Positions 45,049 through 52,935 of a stretch of 64,000 nt of DNA are shown here, one piece after another; positions within the stretch are counted from its first letter, which is position 1; each line of letters begins with the position of its first letter. The stretch lies in the NCBI GenBank assembly GCA_023393635.1, contig JAEWKT010000062.1, forward strand, positions 10,628 to 74,627, in the 5' to 3' direction. Origin of the DNA: Pseudomonadota bacterium. GTDB taxonomy: Bacteria; Pseudomonadota; Gammaproteobacteria; Pseudomonadales; Moraxellaceae. Under the pieces are notes generated by a model. It did not search any database. It saw nothing but the letters and a program-made list of their open reading frames with translations, and had not been told where the DNA came from. The position numbers and the translations under genes are program-made.

Positions 45049-45078
45049 GGGCAGTCAACTTTACAACCGCCCTTTTTT
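45049..45078 (+). terminator. Intrinsic terminator of the ars cassette
   Basis: GGGC ... GCCC with partial inner pairing and six T residues lies 70 nt past acr3, just before the convergent hydrolase gene. Confidence 0.6.
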
Positions 45079-45082
45079 GGCT

Positions 45083-45955
45083 TTATTTAGTATGCGCCAG
45101 CACAAATTCACGAATATAATTGGCCACCTGTGTGGGCTGGCTCAAGATTGCCCAGTGATTGGCGTTAATTCGCTTTATGGTTAAATCATCTACCCAGCGT
45201 GGCAAATCCTGCATATAGCCTTCAGACACAAAAGCATCTTTTTCTAAAATAATTACCTGCACTGGGCAATGTGCAATGCGCTGGCGTGGGTTGCTCAGGC
45301 GATCAATAAAATTGGCGCGATACAGGTTAATGCCATGCACACCATCCGAGGTTTGCGTGGGATTTTCAGGCAAGCCTGTGGTTTTTTCCAGTTGATCCAC
45401 CACCTGATGCCAGTGTTTACCCCAATACAGCTTCCAGCTTAAAGGCGCAAGCAAGGGGATATGAAACGCTGCGATATACCACGACATGCTCAACTGCTTT
45501 AACACTTTAAAGGGATTGGTTTTAAACTGATCTTTAAGCATCAGTGCGGCATGATCCAGTGATGGGCCAGACATGGTAGTAAATGATAAAATTCGACCCT
45601 TTAAGGCAGGCGTCGTGACAGATTCCCAGCTTTGAATGGAACCCCAGTCATGCGCCGCCAGATGAAACTGGCGATCAGGCAGCAAGGTATTAACCACCGC
45701 AGTCAAATCCTGTGCCAACACTTCAATTTTATAGTCTTTAAGTGCCACTGGAATAGAAGATTTACCTGCACCGCGTACATCATACGCAATCACATAAAAT
45801 TGATCGGCTAATTGCTCAGCAATACTTTGCCAGACGGTATGGCTGTCTGGATAACCATGTACCAAAACAATGGGGGTGTTATTTTCATTGCCCCATGTTT
45901 CAGCAAATAAGCGAACGTCTTGTCCTGCATCAATCCAGTGGCGCTGCGTTACCAT
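45083..45955 (-). CDS. Alpha/beta hydrolase, epoxide-hydrolase-like
   Basis: This 290-residue protein has the alpha/beta hydrolase fold. HGYPD at 33-37 is the oxyanion-hole motif of epoxide hydrolases. The nucleophile-elbow sequence HDWGS carries Asp103 instead of Ser, which marks the epoxide hydrolase/haloalkane dehalogenase group. The later acid (LEKDAFV) and His (INANHWAI) complete the triad, and a helical cap lies in between. The natural substrate is unknown. It is isolated between the ars cassette and the leuB terminator. Confidence 0.85.
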   Translation of the reverse strand: MVTQRHWIDAGQDVRLFAETWGNENNTPIVLVHGYPDSHTVWQSIAEQLADQFYVIAYDVRGAGKSSIPVALKDYKIEVLAQDLTAVVNTLLPDRQFHLAAHDWGSIQSWESVTTPALKGRILSFTTMSGPSLDHAALMLKDQFKTNPFKVLKQLSMSWYIAAFHIPLLAPLSWKLYWGKHWHQVVDQLEKTTGLPENPTQTSDGVHGINLYRANFIDRLSNPRQRIAHCPVQVIILEKDAFVSEGYMQDLPRWVDDLTIKRINANHWAILSQPTQVANYIREFVLAHTK

Positions 45956-46327
45956 ACTAACCTCTCATCAAATTTGAATTGCTGTGATTCCTATGGATCA
46001 TAAAATAGCGTATTTACAGCATCTGTGTTTTTTCAATGTGTAAATATTTATCCTATTGCTCTTATCTATCTTAACGATTTTTTTACAGTTTTTAATAGCA
46101 TTCCATTTGGTTTTCTTTTCATTTCAGGACAATTATTGAGGGTCTGCTGATATTTAATCATCCAATGATTTGCTCGTGCCATGCCAGATATTTAAATCTA
46201 TGCTGCGCATTAAAAAGGCCTGTCTCCTATTAAATATAGAAAACAGGCCTTAGTCGCTACTTCAACAACTGTTCAACTTTGTGAGTCAGTTCAAAAGCTG
46301 GCCTTTTAGAAATACATTCAATGCTAC
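45956..46327. other. Gene-free interval with the leuB terminator
   Basis: About 370 AT-rich bp hold no convincing ORF or RNA gene. The only recognisable element is the terminator hairpin at 46211-46251. The hydrolase promoter presumably lies near 45960-46020. Confidence 0.5.
46211..46251 (-). terminator. Intrinsic terminator of the leu operon
   Basis: A perfect 9-bp stem AAGGCCTGT / ACAGGCCTT is followed on the minus strand by TTTTTAATG. It lies 80 nt past the leuB stop. Confidence 0.75.
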
Positions 46328-47407
46328 TTAGTTTAATGCTTTCACTACTGCCGCACCCATGGCATCCGTACCTACCAACGTCATGCCTTCACTCATAATG
46401 TCGCCAGTACGCAAACCTTGATCAAGCACCACACCTACGGCATCTTCAATGGCTTTGGCAGCAGTTTCCTCACGGAAGGTGTAACGCAGCATCATGGCCA
46501 CTGATAAAATAGTGGCTAATGGATTGGCAATGTTTTTACCTGCAATATCAGGCGCCGAACCATGACATGGCTCATACATGCCTTTGCCATTTTCATCTAA
46601 TGACGCAGATGGCAACATACCAATAGAGCCCGTTAACATGGCCGCTTCATCAGACAAAATATCACCAAATAAGTTGCCAGTGACAATCACATCAAATTGC
46701 TTGGGCGCGCGCACCAATTGCATGGCTGCATTGTCTACATACATGTGTGACAACTGAATATTTGGATATTGCGCTGTAGCCAAATCAGTGACTGTTTGTT
46801 TCCACAGTTCAGTGACTTCCAGCACATTGGCTTTATCGACTGAACATACTTTACCACCGCGTAGACCAGCCATATCAAATGCCACTTTGGCAATACGTTT
46901 AATTTCACTTTCAGAATAGACGTCAGTGTTATAGCCTTGTTTTTCGCCATTTTCGAGGGTGCGAATACCACGAGGCTGGCCAAAGTAAATACCGCCAGTC
47001 AATTCACGTACAATTAAAATATCCAGACCCGCCACAATTTCAGGCTTTAGACTGGAGGCATCAGCCAGTTGTGGATACAAAATAGCAGGACGCAAATTTG
47101 CAAATAAATTGAGTTCACTACGGATCTTTAACAAGCCGCGTTCTGGGCGAATGGAGCGTTCAATCGTGTCCCATTTTGGCCCACCTACTGCGCCCAGCAA
47201 AATTGCGTCGGCCTTTTTGGCGGCAGTGAGGGTGACTTCTGGCAATGGCTCACCATGCGCATCAATCGCACAGCCACCCAGTAAGCCATGCTCCCAGCTT
47301 AAGCCCAACTCAAACTTTTGGTTCACTGTGGTTAGTACTTGTTCAGCGGCGGCCATGATTTCTGGGCCAATCCCATCCCCTGCCAAAATAAGAATGTGCT
47401 TTGACAT
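46328..47407 (-). CDS. leuB: 3-isopropylmalate dehydrogenase
   Basis: LeuB oxidatively decarboxylates 3-isopropylmalate in leucine synthesis, using NAD. The protein starts MSKHILILAGDGIGPEIMAAAE. It has the substrate-binding arginines in RPERGLLKIRSELNLFANLRP, IVRELTGGIYFG, the catalytic Tyr/Lys/Asp residues, and the NAD-binding motif CHGSAPDIAGKNIANPLA. The ATG at 47407 or its neighbour at 47410 is the likely start. It is the last gene of the leuC-leuD-lipoprotein-leuB run. Confidence 0.96.
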   Translation of the reverse strand: MSKHILILAGDGIGPEIMAAAEQVLTTVNQKFELGLSWEHGLLGGCAIDAHGEPLPEVTLTAAKKADAILLGAVGGPKWDTIERSIRPERGLLKIRSELNLFANLRPAILYPQLADASSLKPEIVAGLDILIVRELTGGIYFGQPRGIRTLENGEKQGYNTDVYSESEIKRIAKVAFDMAGLRGGKVCSVDKANVLEVTELWKQTVTDLATAQYPNIQLSHMYVDNAAMQLVRAPKQFDVIVTGNLFGDILSDEAAMLTGSIGMLPSASLDENGKGMYEPCHGSAPDIAGKNIANPLATILSVAMMLRYTFREETAAKAIEDAVGVVLDQGLRTGDIMSEGMTLVGTDAMGAAVVKALN

Positions 47408-47462
47408 CATTAAATTCCACTCATTCAATTTTATATAAAATAATTAACGCAAGCCTACCAGC

Positions 47463-48077
47463 TTATGAGTTAGCAATACGCTGTTCAATAAATTCACCCA
47501 AACCCGTACTGGGATCAAATGGCCTGCAAAACCGTCGAATCACTTGCTTATCTTCTAGCAATTGCACGCACAATGGCTCAGGCGTTGCGATATTTAACAC
47601 GCTGGTAGAGCTATTGTTCACACGTTGCCGATACATGCCCAAGTGGTAAGTTTTACCAGCACGAAAATTATGAATTAAACTAAAGTTTTCCGCACGCTCA
47701 GGCGTGATGGGATAAAATCGCATTTTAACTTCATTCGATCCAGGCTGCATGGCCACAAAATACTTGGACACCTGCTGCTGACCAGCGAGCTTGATGGGCT
47801 CAAAACGCACCAACGCCGCGTTAATGGCTTCGTTGGTTGGTTGCTTGCTCACATCGTTAATCACAACAATATTATTCAACTTGCCAAATTCGCAGCGAAT
47901 CTCACCAGTGCAATGTAAGCCAATTAAGCCTTTTGGCGTTGGGCTTTCCAGCACGCCAATTTTTTCTGCCGAAAGACGCGGTTGCGCCTTTTCCTGTGGA
48001 CTTGCAATGAATTGACAACCTGATAGGCTGCTACCCAGCAATATAAGCGTTAGACCCATTAAACCTGTTTTGTACAT
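47463..48077 (-). CDS. Hypothetical lipoprotein within the leu operon
   Basis: This is a protein of about 204 residues with a lipoprotein signal (MYKTGLMGLTLILLGSSLSGC, lipobox LSGC, Cys21 from the ATG at 48077). Longer starts at 48095 and 48164 are open. The mature part contains GLIGLHCTGEIRCEFGKLNNI and a later CVQLLEDKQVIRRFCRP, so four cysteines may form disulfides. The family is not recognised. It sits between leuD and leuB on the same strand; related Acinetobacter genomes seem to have a similar gene there, from memory. No functional link to leucine synthesis is evident. Confidence 0.7.
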   Translation of the reverse strand: MYKTGLMGLTLILLGSSLSGCQFIASPQEKAQPRLSAEKIGVLESPTPKGLIGLHCTGEIRCEFGKLNNIVVINDVSKQPTNEAINAALVRFEPIKLAGQQQVSKYFVAMQPGSNEVKMRFYPITPERAENFSLIHNFRAGKTYHLGMYRQRVNNSSTSVLNIATPEPLCVQLLEDKQVIRRFCRPFDPSTGLGEFIEQRIANS

Positions 48078-48194
48078 AGCAACCAAGTGCTCCATATCAC
48101 GGTTTTTACCCTTAGACTTAAACCAAAATAGTTTATTTTTAAATAAAAAGTCTAAACTAATCAACTATACCTTAGATTGCTATGTCGGTCACCG

Positions 48195-48845
48195 TTAATC
48201 CCGCAAGCTGTTAAACACCCAGGGACGCGCTTGTTTGGCATGACTTTCGAAATTTTTAATGCTATCGCTATCCTGTAAAGTCAATCCAATATCGTCTAAC
48301 CCATTGATCAGGCAATGCTTGCGAAATTCATCCACGCTAAAGGCAAACTCTTGCCCGCTGGGTGTTTTGACCAGCTGATTGGGCAAATCAATGGTTAACT
48401 GATAGCCAGGCGTTTGCTCGCATTCATTAAATAGCTGATCCACCACGCTTTCTGGCAAAATAACGGGTAACATGCCATTTTTAAAGCAGTTATTGAAGAA
48501 AATGTCGGCAAAACTGGGCGCAATGACCGTTCTAAACCCATATTCTTCCAATGCCCACGGTGCATGCTCGCGGCTGGACCCACAACCGAAATTTTGCCGC
48601 GCCAGTAACACGCTTGCGCCCTGATAGCGTGGCTGATTGAGCACAAAGTCGTGGTTCAAAGGACGTGTGGCGTTATCTAAACCCAAATAACCTTCATCCA
48701 GGTAACGTAGCTCGTCAAATAAGTTAGCACCAAATCCTGTACGCTTAATGGATTTTAAAAATTGCTTGGGAATAATTAAGTCGGTATCGACATTGGCGCG
48801 GTCTAAAGGGGCAGCCAAACCCTGTTCAACGGTATAAGGTTTCAT
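48195..48845 (-). CDS. leuD: 3-isopropylmalate dehydratase small subunit
   Basis: LeuD pairs with LeuC to isomerise 2- to 3-isopropylmalate. The 216-residue protein has the aconitase swivel-domain pattern: RANVDTDLIIPKQFLKSI, FVLNQPRY, the GCGSSREHAPWAL loop, and IAPSFADIFFNNCFKNGMLP. It starts 34 nt after leuC. Confidence 0.96.
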   Translation of the reverse strand: MKPYTVEQGLAAPLDRANVDTDLIIPKQFLKSIKRTGFGANLFDELRYLDEGYLGLDNATRPLNHDFVLNQPRYQGASVLLARQNFGCGSSREHAPWALEEYGFRTVIAPSFADIFFNNCFKNGMLPVILPESVVDQLFNECEQTPGYQLTIDLPNQLVKTPSGQEFAFSVDEFRKHCLINGLDDIGLTLQDSDSIKNFESHAKQARPWVFNSLRD

Positions 48846-48879
48846 ATTATTTTCCTGTCCTGATTTTAGGTCTTAAGTC

Positions 48880-50298
48880 TTAAAACTGGCGCACATCAAC
48901 AAAATGACCTGCTAACGCAGCAGCAGCAGCCATGGCTGGGCTAACCAAATGCGTGCGGCCACCATTGCCCTGACGCCCTTCAAAATTACGGTTCGAGGTA
49001 GACGCACAATGTTCGCCTGGCTGTAATTTATCGGCATTCATGGCAAGACACATCGAGCAACCTGGCTCACGCCATTGAAAGCCTGCATCAACAAATAATT
49101 GATCCAGACCTTCCGCTTCGGCCTGTGCTTTGACCAAACCAGACCCTGGCACCACCATGGCCTGTTTAATGGTTGCTGCCACTTTACGGCCTTTAATCAC
49201 CTCAGCCGCAGCACGTAAATCCTCAATGCGCGAGTTGGTGCAAGAACCAATAAACACCCGATCAAGCTGAATATCACTTAAGGCCTGGCCAGCCGTTAAG
49301 CCCATGTATTGATAAGCACGTGTCCAGTCGTTGCGTTGCACCTCATCTTTGGCATCAGCCAAAGTTGGTACATTTTTCGTCACTGGAATAACCATTTCTG
49401 GCGAGGTGCCCCACGATACTTGCGGCTCAATACTGGCACCGTCAATGTCAATCACCGCATCAAATACGGCATCAGGATCAGAATGCAAAGTATTCCAGTA
49501 GGCAACTGCCGCATCCCATTGTTCCGCTTTGGGTGCAAATGGCTTGTCTTTAAAGTAATTAATGGTTTTGTCGTCCACTGCCACCATGCCCACGCGTGCG
49601 CCTGCCTCAATAGCCATATTACATACGGTCATGCGGCCTTCCATCGACATATCACGGAACACTTGACCACCAAATTCAATGGCATAGCCTGTACCACCTG
49701 CGGCGCCAATGTGAGCAATAATGGCAAGCACCACATCTTTGGGGGTCACGCCTGCGCCCAATGTGCCATTAACACGGATCAGCATGTTTTTGGATTTTTT
49801 CTGAATTAAACATTGCGTGGCCAACACATGTTCCACTTCTGAAGTACCAATACCATGCGCCAAACAACCAAAGGCACCATGCGTTGCGGTATGAGAATCA
49901 CCACAAACCACGGTCATGCCTGGCAAAGTCAAGCCCTGCTCAGGGCCGACCACATGCACAATGCCTTGACGCTGGTCAAAAATATCAAACTCAACCACAT
50001 TAAATTTTTTGCAGTTGTCGTCCAATGTTTGCACTTGAATGCGTGAGGTTTCATCTTTAATGCCAGCAATCCCCTGCGCACGCTCAGCTTTATCCGTTGG
50101 CACGTTATGGTCAGGTGTCGCAATATTGGCATCCAGGCGCCATGGTTTGCGTCCTGCCAGCTCTAAACCTTCAAATGCTTGTGGGCTGGTCACTTCATGC
50201 AAAATATGCCGATCAATATAAATTAAGCACGAGCCATCATCGCGCTGTTTTACCAAATGGTCATCCCACAACTTGTCATATAATGTTTTGCTCGCCAT
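48880..50298 (-). CDS. leuC: 3-isopropylmalate dehydratase large subunit
   Basis: LeuC is the iron-sulfur subunit of isopropylmalate isomerase. The 472-residue protein has KLWDDHLV, CGDSHTATHGAFGCLAHGIGTSE, the cluster cysteines in FIGSCTNSRIEDLR and WREPGCSMCLAMN, and NRNFEGRQG. It is the first gene of the leu operon and is divergent from a LysR gene, whose product may regulate it. Confidence 0.97.
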   Translation of the reverse strand: MASKTLYDKLWDDHLVKQRDDGSCLIYIDRHILHEVTSPQAFEGLELAGRKPWRLDANIATPDHNVPTDKAERAQGIAGIKDETSRIQVQTLDDNCKKFNVVEFDIFDQRQGIVHVVGPEQGLTLPGMTVVCGDSHTATHGAFGCLAHGIGTSEVEHVLATQCLIQKKSKNMLIRVNGTLGAGVTPKDVVLAIIAHIGAAGGTGYAIEFGGQVFRDMSMEGRMTVCNMAIEAGARVGMVAVDDKTINYFKDKPFAPKAEQWDAAVAYWNTLHSDPDAVFDAVIDIDGASIEPQVSWGTSPEMVIPVTKNVPTLADAKDEVQRNDWTRAYQYMGLTAGQALSDIQLDRVFIGSCTNSRIEDLRAAAEVIKGRKVAATIKQAMVVPGSGLVKAQAEAEGLDQLFVDAGFQWREPGCSMCLAMNADKLQPGEHCASTSNRNFEGRQGNGGRTHLVSPAMAAAAALAGHFVDVRQF

Positions 50299-50524
50299 GA
50301 TTTTTCCACCTTGCTCAATGTTAAATGCTGGGTCTTTCTTTAATACTTTGCTAATTCAAAACCTTAGCTACTTTATTTCACTATCAGCTAATGCCAACGA
50401 TATGCCTGTTTTATGTCAAACATTGCATCGATCAGTTGACTCAATCATTAAATTATAAGCTGTCTATTTCAATAAAACTAATTTATCATTTTTATTATTT
50501 AGAAAACTTTTTGGAATAATTCAA

Positions 50525-51394
50525 ATGAACCTGTCCAATTTTGATGCATTTCTGGCGGTCATGCAGCATGGCTCCATTTCCATTGCTGCCGAAAAACTAT
50601 TTTTAACTCAGCCTGCGGTCACCAAACGCCTCAAAAACCTGGAAGAAGAACTGGGCGTGCATTTATTTGAACCCGCAGGACGCGGCATTCAGCCGACCCA
50701 AGCTGCCCATGAGTTGCTACCGCGAGTCAAACAGTGGCTGTTAGACTATGAAAATATCAAACATGCACTTAGTCATGCACAAAACAGCATGGGTGGCATT
50801 TTACGTCTTGGCACCAGCCATCATATTGGCTTGCATCATCTCCCTGCGCTGTTAAAGCAATACGTGCATTTATATCCAGCAGTACAATTAGACGTGCATT
50901 TTGTCGACTCTGAACAAGCGCATCAGGCAGTACTTAGCGGTGAGTTAGAATTGGCATTTTTAACCTTACCACCCAAGCCAGATTCTCGGCTCAGCTATCA
51001 AACCCTATGGCAAGATCCGCTGCAATTTGTGGTTGCCCCGTTTCATGCCTTAGCCACTCAAGAAAACCTCAAACTAAAAGACCTGATTCGCTATCCGTGT
51101 TTATTACCTGCCGCACACACCTATACCAGCCAAATTACCTTACAAGCCTTTGAACAGCACGGCTTAAAACCCCAGGCCAACATGAGCACCAATCCACTGG
51201 AATCTATTCGCATGCTCGTGTCTATTGGGCTTGGCTGGTCAGTATTACCCAGCACACTTCTTAACAATGACTTAGTAGCACTGGATTTGCCCATTGATTT
51301 AAGCCGTCAACTGGGCATGGTCAGCCATCCAGCACGCACCCAATCACGCGCAGCCATGGCATTAATGACCCTATGTCAGGAGTCACTTGTTTAG
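50525..51394 (+). CDS. LysR-family transcriptional regulator
   Basis: This 289-residue regulator has an N-terminal winged helix (MNLSNFDAFLAVMQHGSISIAAEKLFLTQPAVTKRLKNLEE region, residues 1-60) and a periplasmic-binding-protein-like effector domain. It is divergently transcribed from leuC with 226 bp between them, the standard position for a LysR regulator of its neighbour; control of leuCDB by a leucine-pathway intermediate is an inference. No certain T-N11-A site was singled out. Confidence 0.88.
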   Translation: MNLSNFDAFLAVMQHGSISIAAEKLFLTQPAVTKRLKNLEEELGVHLFEPAGRGIQPTQAAHELLPRVKQWLLDYENIKHALSHAQNSMGGILRLGTSHHIGLHHLPALLKQYVHLYPAVQLDVHFVDSEQAHQAVLSGELELAFLTLPPKPDSRLSYQTLWQDPLQFVVAPFHALATQENLKLKDLIRYPCLLPAAHTYTSQITLQAFEQHGLKPQANMSTNPLESIRMLVSIGLGWSVLPSTLLNNDLVALDLPIDLSRQLGMVSHPARTQSRAAMALMTLCQESLV

Positions 51395-51419
51395 GTGTTA
51401 GTGGCTTAAGTTGCGATCA

Positions 51420-52088
51420 TTAAACTTCAACAGTAATCGACCAATCCTCCACTGGCCAGTTATGCGCCAAGGCATGGGCATGTAAACGGGTATCTGGATT
51501 GACGGCCACAGGATGATCCACAAACTCCAGCAAAAAGCGATCATTAAATGAATCGGAATAACCCCAGCTTTCTTCTATCTGGGCATGACGTTCACTCAGC
51601 CAGTGCTTGAGATGATGCAATTTACCAACCTGAAAACAGGGCTCACCCTGTAAACGTCCCGTATAACGCCCATCAATTACTTCAGGAATACTGGCAATTA
51701 AATTATCAACCCCAAATGCTGCCGCAATGGGCTGCACTACAAAGCTGTTGGTGGCCGTAATAATCATAATCTCATGCCCCAATTGCTGATGCCGTGCAAT
51801 CGCATCACGCCCTTTTGGACGCATCGCAGGCATAATCACTTCCTGCATAAATTCAGCATGAATCGTATTTAAATAAGCGCTGTCATGCTGGCTTAAAAAC
51901 TCAAAGACAAACTCGTTATACGCCACCGCATCCAATGAGCCCGCCACATAATCCTGATAAAACTGATCATTGCGTGCACGGTGCGCTGCTTCATCCACCA
52001 ACTGCTTTGTAATTAAAAATTCGCCCCACGCATGATCGGAATCAATGTTCAATAAGGTATGGTCCAGATCAAATAACGCCAGCTTCAT
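51420..52088 (-). CDS. HAD-superfamily phosphatase (subfamily IB)
   Basis: This is a 222-residue hydrolase with the catalytic DLDHTLL motif (Asp7 nucleophile, Asp9), motif II in IITATN, a Lys in the HHLKHWL region, and motif III YSDSFNDRFLLEF. The layout fits HAD-IB enzymes such as SerB-like or CicA-like phosphatases. The substrate cannot be read. It is divergent from rppH. Confidence 0.86.
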   Translation of the reverse strand: MKLALFDLDHTLLNIDSDHAWGEFLITKQLVDEAAHRARNDQFYQDYVAGSLDAVAYNEFVFEFLSQHDSAYLNTIHAEFMQEVIMPAMRPKGRDAIARHQQLGHEIMIITATNSFVVQPIAAAFGVDNLIASIPEVIDGRYTGRLQGEPCFQVGKLHHLKHWLSERHAQIEESWGYSDSFNDRFLLEFVDHPVAVNPDTRLHAHALAHNWPVEDWSITVEV

Positions 52089-52277
52089 CCCACTACCTCT
52101 ATTTTTGATAATTTGCTCACAAAAAACTGTAAATCTCTCACCGCGACAGGGCAGAAATTGGGTAAGATCATAGCAAATATTTCATCGCTTATTCCTTGAT
52201 TTCTCATGTAATGATTTGCATGAGCCGCAAAATTAATAATCAGGAATAGGCCACAAACAAAATTTAAGGTACGCCAA

Positions 52278-52778
52278 ATGATCGACTCTGAAGGTTTCCG
52301 ACCCAATGTCGGGATCATTCTGGCAAACGAACACGGACAAGTATTGTGGGCCAAGCGTATTGGCCACAACGCATGGCAGTTTCCCCAAGGTGGTATTCAG
52401 TTTGGCGAAACACCCGAAGAAGCAGTGTATCGCGAGCTTTGGGAAGAAGTGGGTTTACTGCCTGAACATGTCCAGATTATTGCGCAAACACGAGGTTGGT
52501 TGCGCTATCGTTTGCCACATCGCTATATTCGCCAGGACAGTAATCCTGTCTGCATTGGGCAAAAGCAAAAATGGTTTTTATTGCAGTTGAATGCGTCGCA
52601 TAGTCTTATTCGTCTGGATGCCTGCCATCCTGCCGAATTTGATCAATGGACGTGGGTCAGCTACTGGTATCCACTAACGCAAGTGGTGGCGTTTAAGCGT
52701 GATGTTTATCGCAAAGCCATGATGGAACTGTGCCGCCGCTTACCGCTAAAAACCCCGAGTTCCCTACGATCAAAATAA
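52278..52778 (+). CDS. rppH: RNA pyrophosphohydrolase
   Basis: RppH removes pyrophosphate from the 5' end of transcripts and starts RNase E-dependent mRNA decay. The 166-residue protein starts MIDSEGFRPNVGIILANEHG. It has a complete Nudix box at 38-60 (G38, E44, REL at 52-54, EEVGL at 56-60) and the family-typical WLRYRLPHRYIRQD and GQKQKWFLLQL segments. ptsP follows on the same strand; the rppH-ptsP pair is conserved in many gammaproteobacteria. Confidence 0.96.
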   Translation: MIDSEGFRPNVGIILANEHGQVLWAKRIGHNAWQFPQGGIQFGETPEEAVYRELWEEVGLLPEHVQIIAQTRGWLRYRLPHRYIRQDSNPVCIGQKQKWFLLQLNASHSLIRLDACHPAEFDQWTWVSYWYPLTQVVAFKRDVYRKAMMELCRRLPLKTPSSLRSK

Positions 52779-52935
52779 TGTTGATCAAGTTACTCTAATC
52801 GCAGTAAATTTGGCTAAAGTGATATTGATTAGTGTGATGCCCAGCATAGCAATGATGTTAAAAACCAACCTAAACCCTGGACATGGCTTGGCCTATTATA
52901 GCCACTTGACACGCGATAAGCCCTAAGCGGAGAAA

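Noticed and set aside
49309..49809. 166-codon open frame antisense to leuC
   Set aside because: leuC is complete and canonical here; the antisense peptide is His/Cys-rich noise.
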